Origin: Tetrapyrgos nigripes
Taxonomy: Eukaryota > Basidiomycota > Agaricomycetes > Agaricales > Campanellaceae
DNA length: 64,000 nt
Reading direction: 5' to 3'
Assembly (NCBI GenBank): GCA_013368315.1
Contig: JAACJM010000059.1
Location: forward strand, 1 to 64,000
Shown: positions 22,569 to 32,317 of the stretch, in pieces
Layout: every line of letters starts with the position of its first letter
Position numbering within the stretch: the stretch's first letter is position 1
Translations under genes and position numbers: made by a program
The notes under the pieces: generated by a model
Told to the model about the DNA's origin: nothing
Seen by the model: the letters and a program-made list of their open reading frames with translations, nothing else
Database searches by the model: none

Positions 22569-23784
22569 ACCTCGCACACCAGATCCGTCATCCAGCATCC
22601 AAAACTGACAGCCTGGTGAGTCTGGGAGTTGCAGATGATGTACCAGATTCATTGACACGTATTGGACCGCTCACGGCATCTGCGAACTGAGTCGTCCCGT
22701 CCCGAATGTTGACCCATTAACCCACGAAAAACCTGGATATCCACACCTCGCACACCAGATCCGTCATCCAGCATCCGAAACTGACAGCCGGGTGAGTCTG
22801 GGACTTGCAGATGATGTACCGCATTCATGGGCACGTATACCGGTCGTCAATGGACAGAGAGAGGGTAATGGAGGAAAAGGAATAAGGGGCCGCAGCGTGA
22901 ATGGAAAGGGGTGTTGGGTCCGGCATAGGGAAACGTGGGGGGACATGGTTTCGTAGAGGAAAGATGAGGATGTTGGATGGCACTTGATGGATCCCGGGTG
23001 TATGGGAGGGGGAAGAGGAAAACGCGTGGACGTGCAGTTGTAGTTGGAGGGAGGAGGGACAGTGAGAGTCACTGTCTCAGTTATTTGTCTATATTGTCAC
23101 AGACAAACTCACCTTCCCCTCTCAATCGTCCGACTTCAACCTCAAATCCAAACGACTCGATCATCACGCCATTTCCAATCTCAAACTAATTCCTGGTACC
23201 CGCCTGACTTGAGCTCCTCGCAAACACATCGGAGGAACGTGAATGCGGACGTCCATATGCGATGACTGGGCAGACATAGAGGAGGCTAAAGTCGAGCATA
23301 AAAGACTGGATGGAATACTCGTTCTAAGCTTCGACATCTTGTTGTTAGGGCTGTTGGTCGTTGCATTCTAGGCGTTGACGGTAAGAGATTTTGGCAGTCA
23401 CATGTGCGTAAAGCGTACTTTCGCTGTACGTGTTCCAATTGGCACTTAGTCAGTCGGGAGGAGCGACTTCTGACTCGCAAAGTCAGAACATGCTGCACTC
23501 AGGACTTGGAGAATGGTTTGAACCAGGTAGAGCAGGGAGATAGGCGCTGTAATGGATAGGCGTGTTTGTTCTTTATTCTCTTTTCATATGGTTTTCCAAT
23601 GCTGTTTCTTCATGCATTGTTGCAGTAGTTGGTGTAATTTGGCATACGCATATAGTGGAAACTCCAACGCCAACTCTTATCACTTTCAGGCTTCTCTGTA
23701 CCAGTTCCAAATTACGCTCTTGACATCCTTCAGAGTCCAAACAGTCTCGTCTTTTCCTTCACACACATCGAGCCCACATTGTTG
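22569..23784. other. unit 2 copy of block A, left part
   Basis: It matches unit 1 from about 430 to 1070, but about 375 bp (roughly 22930-23305) are absent from unit 1 between equivalent positions near 598. No supported gene is present. Confidence 0.4.
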
Positions 23785-24065
23785 ACACTGGATGCAAACA
23801 CTTGTAATTCCTGGGATATACAGAGGAATTACATAAGACTTACACTGGTACACTCAATATGTAAGTCCACTTGACTTACTGAAGTATTACCAGAGACCAA
23901 AAAAAAAGAAACAATTGTATATGACCAGTGTAAGGCATAAAGTCTCACAGTGGTCCCTGATAATACTTCAGTAAGTCAAGTGGACTTACATATTGAGTGT
24001 ACCAGTGTAAGTCTTATGTAATTCCTTGGTATATCCAAGGAATTACAGGTGTTTGCACCCAGTGT
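23785..24065. mobile_element. 281-bp fold-back MITE
   Basis: The element begins ACACTGGATGCAAACAC and ends GTGTTTGCACCCAGTGT. About 115 bp at each end form a nearly perfect inverted repeat, leaving a spacer of about 55 bp. Unit 1 lacks it: similarity jumps across 1071-1076. I see no convincing target duplication. The family cannot be named from its ends alone, and it has no coding capacity. Confidence 0.85.
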
Positions 24066-25607
24066 GAGCTGGGAGTCAGAGTCTCAGTCCTTGTCACAAC
24101 GAGGCGTCCTTTGCGTGGTTCTTTGTTCAGAAGACGTAGAGCTGAAGGCATCACCTCAACTGAAGCACCTTCGCTTACAACTATGATGTACGTCAACTTT
24201 GTCAGTTTGGTGGTGTTGCCAGGCTCCAGCGCATCCCGGAACCCCAAACCCACCTCTACATGACTACTCCTTCCAGTCCATGTCTTTAGTCCATGACTGT
24301 ACGACCACATGACTGCATATCTACGAGTCCGAGTCTGAGTAGGGCTCCTAGCGGATCAGATGCTGGTCGGATGCGGAACCATCCGCTCGGATGAACCATG
24401 ACCAAGACTTCATCCGCATCAGCGGATGGCATCTGACGGATGGTCGGATCATCCGCGGATGGTGGGCACACATACCAAAGGTAGCGTATAGAGCTTGCCT
24501 GAGGTCTTTTTTCTGAGTCTTGTTTGGTGTGGTGGAAACTATCCTTGAATACTCATTTACATTGACCTTTTCCGTTGTCATTCACGTCCTCATTTCAGAA
24601 CCCATCTTCTTTGTTGGCGTCTGGAGTTCCAACACCAAATCAATGATCTTTACCCAGACCTACTAGTATACCGTCGTAAGTCTACGCAGCCCAGCTTTAA
24701 TAGAGGAGCACACCAATACATGTACTCAACCATTTCTGTCTTTTGAGGAGCATCAATCCCAGCTTTTTCGATATATACTTCCCGAGCCTTCAAACCTTTG
24801 GATATCCCTCATCAACATTCCTCTCCTCTTATAGACACGGCTCACCGAGTTCAGCTTCTTTTACCACTTTACAGCTACACTGCTGCTACCACCAACCATT
24901 GTGGTTGTGTCTGTCTTTGTCGCCATCTTCCTCTTTGGCTTTACCTTCTCTTACCTGACGATTGCGATTGCTGGTTACAAAGTCAACCCTACCTCGTAAT
25001 GAGATTATGAAGTCAAGCCTGGATTAGTGATTCTGGGTCGTTGAGTTGTTGGCTAGGTCTCCCCATACTTTAGGTGTACGTCCGTGCCCACCCCTACGGT
25101 CTCCGGTCTACTGGATTATTGGATTACCTCGACGTTAAATCTGTTTTATGAGACCAAATGTATGTATGTATGTGGTGATGGTGGTGGTCCTGATGTGTAC
25201 ACTATAGAGCTGATTTGGCACTGGCAACGCGTGTCTCCTCAGTGGTCGTAAACCCACACAGAAACATACTTCATATGTCATGAGATTACGATGCCCTCAC
25301 AGGCGCAGATAGCAATATCACCTACGGATAATCGTTGCTAGCTCGACTTGTGCCTCTTGTTTCGTAAGAAGTTGTGTATCTGTCTGATTCCTCTCTCTGG
25401 AAACTATAAGACACAAATCTGATGGATTGCGAAATAGACATGCGAACCGCAGACCTGTTCTCCTCTTTGGATGTTTCCAGGGCCACAATGAGAATAGCCT
25501 TTGAGTACATTTTAGTAAGGGCTTCTATAGGCATGGTGTATCAGCTCAATAGAGGACATTGAGAAGGTATTGCGCAGTAGTATTGAATATTCTGAGGGCT
25601 ACTCTGG
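24066..25607. other. unit 2 copy of block A, right part
   Basis: It matches unit 1 at 1076-1357 and 1670-2766. Between the matching parts (about 24339-24515) the sequence is unrelated to unit 1. It resembles instead a GGATCGGAT/CCATCCG-type repeat at 2931-3050 and 25791-25910, so a fragment of that repeat family was inserted or exchanged here. No gene is supported. Confidence 0.4.
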
Positions 25608-25615
25608 GTGCTGTT

Positions 25616-26680
25616 TAGTTATGTGTGGGCCTAGGGCCTGAGCCCTAGGCCCGCCCAGACCAGGCCCGAAAAGCCCGAGCCAAGCCCAAGCCCGACGCAG
25701 GGCCGGGCTTGGGACTTTCCTGGCAGTCGTGTGGCGCACTTTGACCTGTACTAGCTGTAACAGCCGTCATTCTTCAACTACATGTAGGGCTCCTAATGGA
25801 TCGGATTTGGTCAGATTCGGATGCAATCCACTCGGATGGCAGGTTGCTCGAGGCCCAATCCGCATCCGGCAGAGGGTATCCGACAGATAGCCAGATGATC
25901 CGATGCATGGATTGCCGTAAGTGCCGGTACTTACTGTAAGGGTTCTGTCTCGCCGTTAAGTACTCAGAATTTTTGTTTACATGTACATGTGCATTTTCTC
26001 TTTCTCTTCAGGGATCAAAGAGCGAAGTACTGACTTCATTCTTCTCTCAAAGCAGGGTTGCTTGGTTGTCTAAATTGTTAGCAGGGTGTATCATATAGTC
26101 TAGTTTCTTGAGTACACCTTACAATTCCTCAACTGCCTCATCAAATGGGAATTGATTTACTGTCCCATTTCTTTCAATTCGCGAGGGCACCGTGACAGTG
26201 ACATGGCCTCGCAAATATTTTTGCCGTGAAATCGGGAATGTGAGCCATGACTGTCGGTTTTTTACGCGAATTTTCGCGAATTTCTAGGGAAAATTTGCCG
26301 TTTTTGGACTCATTCTGGCGGGGAAGTCGCATCTAGGCCTCCGTGACGCGAACTCGACGATTTATTTCGCGAATTTTGAGGGGTCCGTGACGCGTGACTC
26401 GCGAATTGAACGAATCAGGAACGCGCTACATCAAAAAATGAGTACATGGAGGAGGAAGATATAGAATAGGAGCTAGAGATCATTGAGCAGTGGCAGGAAT
26501 TCTTGAAGGATAAGACCTACTTAAAGATATGGCAGTTAGAGGGTGATAATGGGAGGACATTCTAGTATAATGCATATTAATTTTGTGTACATACTTCATA
26601 GATAGCATATACTACACTCAATCTACATTTTTGTGAGAAAAGCCCTGGCTCAGGCCCAAGCCCAGGCCCGCACATCACTA
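25616..26680. mobile_element. complete 1065-bp non-autonomous hAT element
   Basis: The element begins TAGTTATGTGTGGGCC and ends GGCCCGCACATCACTA, imperfect inverted repeats. GTGCTGTT flanks it on both sides (25608-25615 and 26681-26688). It contains GC-rich palindromic words near each end and no transposase. The left-eroded sister is at 2773-3824. Confidence 0.85.
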
Positions 26681-26688
26681 GTGCTGTT

Positions 26689-26996
26689 AGTGTTTTTTTA
26701 AAAATTTCGTATCTGTCCAATTGGATTTCTTCTTTTCCTTTCCTTCACCTTGTTGGCTGTTTCTTATCTGGTTTCCCCAAGGTCTCCATCCCCCTTTGTC
26801 TTCTTTTCCTGCCCCCCAATCTTCGTCTTTCTATTTTCTGCCATGGTTTTGCTCTGCTTTCCGGCTTTTGTACTTCTATATTTCTATCCACTACCACTGA
26901 TCTCTTAGATTTCTCTTCCAGTTTCCAGTCCCAACTCCAATGACTCTGGAAACATTTCCATGCCCCTCAAATTCTCCTCTGGTTATTTTTTGCGAG
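26689..26996. other. duplicated sequence ending in the retrotransposon target site
   Basis: It matches 3833-4141 and ends with the left copy of the 5-bp target duplication GCGAG (26992-26996). It is pyrimidine-rich and no gene is seen. Confidence 0.5.
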
Positions 26997-27512
26997 TGTC
27001 AAGGTTGTCGGTACACTCAGTAACCACCCAAGTCACACAATATGAGAGAGTCGATTCACAAGAGAATAGATTGGTTAAGAGAGATAGAGCGATAAAGAGA
27101 TAGAGAGAAGTAAGCTGACTAGGCTCTACACTGCGTAGTAAGAGTACGGAGTGGAGACGAAGTGAACGAACTAAGGAATAGGTTACAAAGATCACAGGTA
27201 TATAAGTAAAATATGAACAGATGGGAAAGAGTAAGTAATAATGGACGGTATCATGTGGAAATGTCAAGGGCGAGAGAATAATGAGTCAAATATGGATAGA
27301 TGAAGGTACTAGATCATACGGAGTGATTGATGGTGAGAATGTCCATGGAGATAGGAATCGGAGGAGATAGGAATATGAGTCATAGATCTAGAGAGATGGT
27401 AACTATAGACAATGATGAGAAATGGTTGTTGTTTATGGGGTTAGAGTGGGAAATCGGTAGTACAGGGGAAAGAATAGAAAGGAAATGAATAGGCAGGAAG
27501 TGATTCATGACA
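26997..27512 (-). repeat. complete 3' LTR, 516 bp
   Basis: On the minus strand it begins TGTCATGAATC and ends in CA. The terminal inverted dinucleotides and adjoining polypurine tract define its borders. It contains a TATATAAG word at 27199-27206 that could be a TATA box but is nearly palindromic, so its direction is uncertain. Confidence 0.95.
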
Positions 27513-27525
27513 TTACCCCCTCTTT
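27513..27525 (-). promoter_or_regulatory. polypurine tract
   Basis: On the minus strand AAAGAGGGGGTAA lies directly upstream of the 3' LTR, the position expected of the primer for plus-strand DNA synthesis in LTR retrotransposons. Confidence 0.8.
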
Positions 27526-28039
27526 AAGACGAGCTTTCACCGGAGCTCGACAAGCTAGTCTTCCAATACTCCGCCCATTGTTTGCGGAGTCGTCTGTCCA
27601 CATCCCCCTGGCTCGGCCAATATTTGTCCCAATCCATGGTGTAGTTCCCAATCTCCCATCTAGGGTCGTTCCAGTCGAAATTTCCCCACTCTGTTGTGTT
27701 GGTCGCCGTTCCCCATCCTCCTCCATTGTCGTTTGTGTCCCACTGCACAATGTTGTTTGCCCCCCATATGCTGGCGTTTCCCCATCCGAGATTTCCTCTG
27801 TGTTCTGCACGTAGCGACGTCCATTGCACCACACAACGGGCTTTATGTCCTCTGCCTAATCTACACCGTCCTGGTCCATCCTCCCCTCCCCATGTGCAAC
27901 GTTGGCACCCAATGTGCGGTCCTGTGTGTTGTTTTGGCAGTCTGCATCGACGTCCGGAGCGAGTTCCATAGCTGCAGCATCCCCTGTTGGTTGGGAGTGC
28001 GTCGTTCGCGATGATGTCGGTGGAGGAAGTGGTTGACAT
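27524..28039 (-). CDS. accessory ORF of the retrotransposon: Cys/His-rich and GW-rich protein
   Basis: A 171-aa frame lies between the end of pol and the 3' LTR, where most chromoviruses have no gene. Residues 20-70 are rich in Cys and His, with two related motifs GRRCRLPKQHTGPH and GRCRLGRGHKARC that look like metal-binding repeats. Residues about 82-125 are Trp-rich with WG/GW dipeptides (NLGWGN, SIWGAN, GGGWGT, TEWGN). The tail is hydrophilic and ends in Ser-rich residues near the polypurine tract. I do not recognise the family. GW/WG clusters can bind Argonaute proteins, so a role against RNA silencing is conceivable but is only inference. A nucleic-acid-binding role is equally possible. 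Confidence 0.6.
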   Translation of the reverse strand: MSTTSSTDIIANDALPTNRGCCSYGTRSGRRCRLPKQHTGPHIGCQRCTWGGEDGPGRCRLGRGHKARCVVQWTSLRAEHRGNLGWGNASIWGANNIVQWDTNDNGGGWGTATNTTEWGNFDWNDPRWEIGNYTMDWDKYWPSQGDVDRRLRKQWAEYWKTSLSSSGESSS

Positions 28040-28211
28040 GGTAGTGATAAAGGTGTAGTAGAGGGGAGTAGGGTTAAACTAGTAGGATGTGGTTGAGTTC
28101 TGTCCTTCTTCGTTGTGGAGAGGGGTCTTTTATACTTGTTTGTCTGTATGGAGGAAATTTTGAATGGACGGTCAAGTCACTCCCGAGGATGGTTTTGACA
28201 GTAAATGCCGT

Positions 28212-31200
28212 TTAACGAGGGAATGCGATTGATGAGTGATGACAGAATTCTGAGTTCGATTGCCGAGTGGTGTGTGAAGGCGGGCATAGGATGCCCACGG
28301 TTCGTAACAGTGTTTCTCCTCGGAGTTGTGCTTTCGCTTGAAGCACACGGGTACTTCGCCATATGTCTTCCATGGCGACGCCTAGTGAACGCACCATTGT
28401 TCCCGGGCGTATCAGGTTTTTGGGCCGATATGCCTCTGGATGTTGTTGATGGAAGGTCTCGATCATCTCCTTCACCTTCGTCAATCCTGACGCTGGTTCC
28501 CATGAATTTTCCGAGTCAGCATAATCCAACCACTTGACAAGGTATTGTACTCCCCGTCGGTTTCTAGTTGGTTTTGAATCTAGAATTGCTTCCACATCAT
28601 ATTCGTTGTCTTCGGGTAGTAGCTCAGCAGGTTCTCCCGGGTAGTTCACTCCGTGGGCTTCGGTCTCTTTGTACGGCGATAGGAGTGAGGCGTGGAACAC
28701 TGGGTGAATGCGCCAGCCATTCGGTAATTTGAGCTGATAATTGACTTCACTGATAACGTCAGTGATTTCGAATGGTCCGTGACGACGATTTGCCAACTTA
28801 GCTTTCGGTCTCGTTGTCTTCAAATTCTTCCCATCCAGCAGCACTTTATCTCCAACCTTAAACTTCACCCCTTCACTCTGGTAGTCCTTGTTTTGCTCTT
28901 TCATTAGTTCAGCTGCCGTCGCTAGACTTGCTTTCAGTTCTTCTCGAATTGTATCCAAGTTCTGGAGGCGTTCTTCGACTTTTGGTACGTGTGAAGTTGG
29001 GTTGATGGAAGGGAATAGTCGGGGCAAAAATCCATGGAGTAATTCAAACGGCGATTTCCCAGTTGCTGAGTGAACCCGAGTATTATGACAGAATTCAGCG
29101 TATGGTAGGTATTTGACCCAATCGTCTTGGCGATAGTTACAGAAGGTTCGAAGGTATTGTTCCAGTTCTTGATTGAACCTCTCTGTTTCTCTGTCTGTCT
29201 GCGGATGGTAAGCGGTACTCAGTGCCGAAGTGATACCTAACTTAGCGTAAATGCCTTTCATCACTTGGCTTGCGAATTGAGGTCCGCGGTCGGATATCAT
29301 TTTATCCCATAAGCCGTACCGTCGCCAAGTGTTGTCGAACAATAGGTCGATTGTTCCGTCGCTATCAATATCTTTTCTGCATGGGGAGATGACAACTGTT
29401 TTTGTTGAACGGTTGACCGTGACGTGAATTGCATTGAAGCCGTCACATTCTGGCAGGTCCGTGATGAAGTCAGTCGTAATGGTACCAAAGGGCCGTTCCG
29501 GTATTTCGTTCGGGATTAAGGGTACATGCGCAGGGTGGTTGTTTGCCTTGGTTAACTGGCAGGTAGCGCATCCTTCAACATAGCTGCGAACAAATACTGA
29601 CATACCAGGCCACCAGAATTCTCTACTGACAAGTTTGTATGTTTTGAATCGTCCCAGGTGACCGGCAGTAAGGCTGTCGTGATGCATTTTAACGATGTCC
29701 CGTCTGAGTTGTTGATTGTTTGGGACGTAGATCTTCCCTCGGAACAAGATAATTCCGTCTTCGTAGTTCCATTCCTGTAAATTCTTTGCCAAGGCGCGTG
29801 GTCCGTTGTCAAAAATAGTTTGTAACGCACTTACGACTTCGGCATCCTTATCCGGACACTCCTTAATCCGCCTTTTCAACTCTGCATCTCCTATAGCGAT
29901 TACCGTTCCTGGTCGTGTTGCTCGAATTCTGAAGAATCTAGGGTCAAGCAAGACCCTGTCCTTGTTGTCGTTTTCGACCCCCTCTTTATGGTCCGATCTT
30001 CGAGAAAGTGGGTCACTTCGATTCAGATTTCCAGGTTTATGGGTGAGCGTAAAGTCGAATCTGGTCAGGAATAAGGCCATCCTTGCTTGCTGTCGGCTGA
30101 GTTTTTGAGCCGTGGTGAAATATCTAAGGTTGTCGTGATCAGTTAAGATTTCGATGGTGTGTGGTCCTCCTTCCAGGTAGTGCCGCCAGGCTTCAAGTCC
30201 ATGTATGATTGCTAGCAGTTCTTTGTCATGGATGTCGTAATTCCGTTCGGTTTCGGACAACGCTTTTGACAGGTAGGCTACTGGGTGCCATTTGCCATCC
30301 GGTCCTTGTTGTTGCAGGATACCTCCTGTGGCGTAATCTGATGCGTCAACCTCTACTCGGTACGGTTTAGAATGATCAGGTATGAGAAGAACTGGTGAAG
30401 TCGTGAACCTATCTTTGAGTGCCTGGAAGGCCCTTTGAGCTTCTTCAGACCATTCCCATGGATGTTCCTTTTTCGTGAGATCGAACAGTGGTCGTGCGAT
30501 TTTTGAGAAATCTCGTATGAAACGACGATAAAAATTTCCGAAGCCGAGGAATGACTGTACGTCTTTGACGTTCCGTGGGACTGGCCATTTAGTTACTCCT
30601 TCAACCTTGACTGGATCCATCGCCAATGTGTTATGTGACACGATGAGGCCGAGGAATTCTACTGAGTCGGTTTCGAAGGTACATTTTTCCGGTTTAGCGT
30701 ATAGGTCGTTATCATGGAGTCGTGCCAGTACTTGTTTTACCATGTGTCGATGTTCTTCTAGTGATTCCGTGAATATGAGAATATCGTCCATATAGATTAC
30801 GACTTTTCCAGAGTCGATCAGGTCCTTGAATAGAGTGTTCATCATTGCTTGGAATGTGGCTGGAGAGTTCATAAGACCGAAAAACATCACCGTTGGCTCG
30901 AAGAGACCGCGGTTGGTTTTGAACGCCGCTTTCCATTCATCTCCCTTCTTGATACGTACGTTGTTATAACCCCATCTAAGGTCGATTTTGGAAAATATTC
31001 GTGCCCCTTTGAGCTTGTCTACGAGTTCCGATATAAGCAGTAGAGGGTATTCGTTCTTGACGGTCCCTTTATTTAGGGCATGGTAATCCTGTACTGGTCG
31101 TAGTTTTCCGTCTTTCTTTTTTACAAAGAAGAAGGGACTTGCCATAGGAGACTTCGACGGTCTTATGTACCCTTTCTCCAAGTTTTCCTTGATGAATTCG

Positions 31201-31511
31201 TCGAGTTCCTTTTGTTCATTTGGGGACAGCGGATATGTTTTGCAAGGGCGTGGTTCAAAGTCCGATTTCAACTCGATAGTGTGATCCCACTCGCCACGTT
31301 TCGGTAATCTTTCTGAGGTTTGTTTGTCAAAGACTCGTAGGAACTGATGATACTGCGAAGGAATCTTATCTTCAAGAGGTACATCGACCTGAACATTCTG
31401 AGCTGCCTCTGCGAGTTCTTGTGCTTTCGTAAAACCCGCATGGATGTTCAGATCCGGTGTCCCTGATGCTTCTTCATCGAATCTCTCCTCTTTCCCTAAT
31501 AGTTCTTCCAT
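28212..31511 (-). CDS. pol: pol: reverse transcriptase, RNase H, integrase, chromodomain
   Basis: This 1099-aa frame has RT at about residues 90-290 with the catalytic YMDD at 240-243 and FGLMNSPATF before it. RNase H follows (VEVDASDYATGG). The integrase has an HHCC-type finger (HHDSLTAGH ... CATCQLTK) and the core acidic residues in TTDFITDLP, SDRGPQF and the QTDRETERFNQ helix. A chromodomain comes near residues 985-1040 (EYDVEAILD ... YLVKWLDY). All catalytic motifs look intact. It is in the same frame as the protease and is separated from it by one TGA at 31602-31604. The first Met at 31511 may not be a real start; in this family pol is normally made as a fusion with protease. Confidence 0.95.
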   Translation of the reverse strand: MEELLGKEERFDEEASGTPDLNIHAGFTKAQELAEAAQNVQVDVPLEDKIPSQYHQFLRVFDKQTSERLPKRGEWDHTIELKSDFEPRPCKTYPLSPNEQKELDEFIKENLEKGYIRPSKSPMASPFFFVKKKDGKLRPVQDYHALNKGTVKNEYPLLLISELVDKLKGARIFSKIDLRWGYNNVRIKKGDEWKAAFKTNRGLFEPTVMFFGLMNSPATFQAMMNTLFKDLIDSGKVVIYMDDILIFTESLEEHRHMVKQVLARLHDNDLYAKPEKCTFETDSVEFLGLIVSHNTLAMDPVKVEGVTKWPVPRNVKDVQSFLGFGNFYRRFIRDFSKIARPLFDLTKKEHPWEWSEEAQRAFQALKDRFTTSPVLLIPDHSKPYRVEVDASDYATGGILQQQGPDGKWHPVAYLSKALSETERNYDIHDKELLAIIHGLEAWRHYLEGGPHTIEILTDHDNLRYFTTAQKLSRQQARMALFLTRFDFTLTHKPGNLNRSDPLSRRSDHKEGVENDNKDRVLLDPRFFRIRATRPGTVIAIGDAELKRRIKECPDKDAEVVSALQTIFDNGPRALAKNLQEWNYEDGIILFRGKIYVPNNQQLRRDIVKMHHDSLTAGHLGRFKTYKLVSREFWWPGMSVFVRSYVEGCATCQLTKANNHPAHVPLIPNEIPERPFGTITTDFITDLPECDGFNAIHVTVNRSTKTVVISPCRKDIDSDGTIDLLFDNTWRRYGLWDKMISDRGPQFASQVMKGIYAKLGITSALSTAYHPQTDRETERFNQELEQYLRTFCNYRQDDWVKYLPYAEFCHNTRVHSATGKSPFELLHGFLPRLFPSINPTSHVPKVEERLQNLDTIREELKASLATAAELMKEQNKDYQSEGVKFKVGDKVLLDGKNLKTTRPKAKLANRRHGPFEITDVISEVNYQLKLPNGWRIHPVFHASLLSPYKETEAHGVNYPGEPAELLPEDNEYDVEAILDSKPTRNRRGVQYLVKWLDYADSENSWEPASGLTKVKEMIETFHQQHPEAYRPKNLIRPGTMVRSLGVAMEDIWRSTRVLQAKAQLRGETLLRTVGILCPPSHTTRQSNSEFCHHSSIAFPR

Positions 31512-31601
31512 TACGTCCTGTTCCCATTGTTCTGGGATCGTATCTCTCCCATAGTCATCTTCGGTAAAGATTGCCGTTTCTTCTGAATTTCGGTGGAAGG
31601 A

Positions 31602-32317
31602 TCAAATAGGAATTCGACGTCGTCGCCCTGCAATTTTCGGTTGGGCTGTTGGTTTGAATCGTCCAACTGGTTCTATCCACCTAACTTGGTACTCCTTGTG
31701 ATGGGTCCTTGGATCGATGACTATGGGTTTTAAGGTTTTAGTTTTCAAGTGAAGAACAGGAGGTTTCGCTGTGATACATGTTTCTGGGCATCTAGTCATG
31801 TCTACCCGTGAGTCTGACCAGTCTATATCTGGATTATGTTCTTCCAACCAGTCGGTACCGAGGATTATATCATGATCCCCGATGTCTGTTACATAGAATT
31901 CGGCCTGTTCTTCATGGTACGCCTTGTTGTCTCGAGAATGGATACGCAGATTTTGGATAGTGTATTCTCGTACCCATCCCATGGTGTTTTCAGAGCCGTC
32001 AACGTTTCGGACTGGGAACGGGTTTTTGATAGGAAGGAGGGTAAGTTGATTTCTTTGTGCGAATTGACTGTTAATGATTATGCCTTCTGCACCGCTGTCT
32101 ATTAGAGCGTTTGCGTCGATTTTTCTGCCAGTAATTTTGCCGATTAGTTCAGTTTTGAGTGTGATTGATGGTATCTGTTTATTGCGAGTGATTGCTGACA
32201 TTCTTATTTCTGAAGGAAAGGTTCGCTCACAAGAGGGGTATAACACACTATATCGATTGTTCTTTAACTGTCCGGTGTACTGTTTTACTCCTGCTGACGA
32301 CGTAACAGAGGAGCGAT
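31602..32317 (-). CDS. retrotransposon aspartic protease
   Basis: The frame contains the retropepsin motif ALIDSGAEG, with the active-site Asp at about residue 50 of the part beginning at the GTG of 32246. The same frame is open upstream through 32318, where gag ends, and lies in the -1 frame relative to gag. The protein matures Gag and Pol polyproteins in this class of element. The frame ends in TGA (31602-31604), after which it stays open into pol, so the stop is either a mutation or read through. Confidence 0.85.

Noticed and set aside
27199..27206. TATATAAG as a definite retrotransposon promoter
   Set aside because: The word is nearly palindromic and reads better on the strand opposite to the genes, so it is mentioned only as a candidate.
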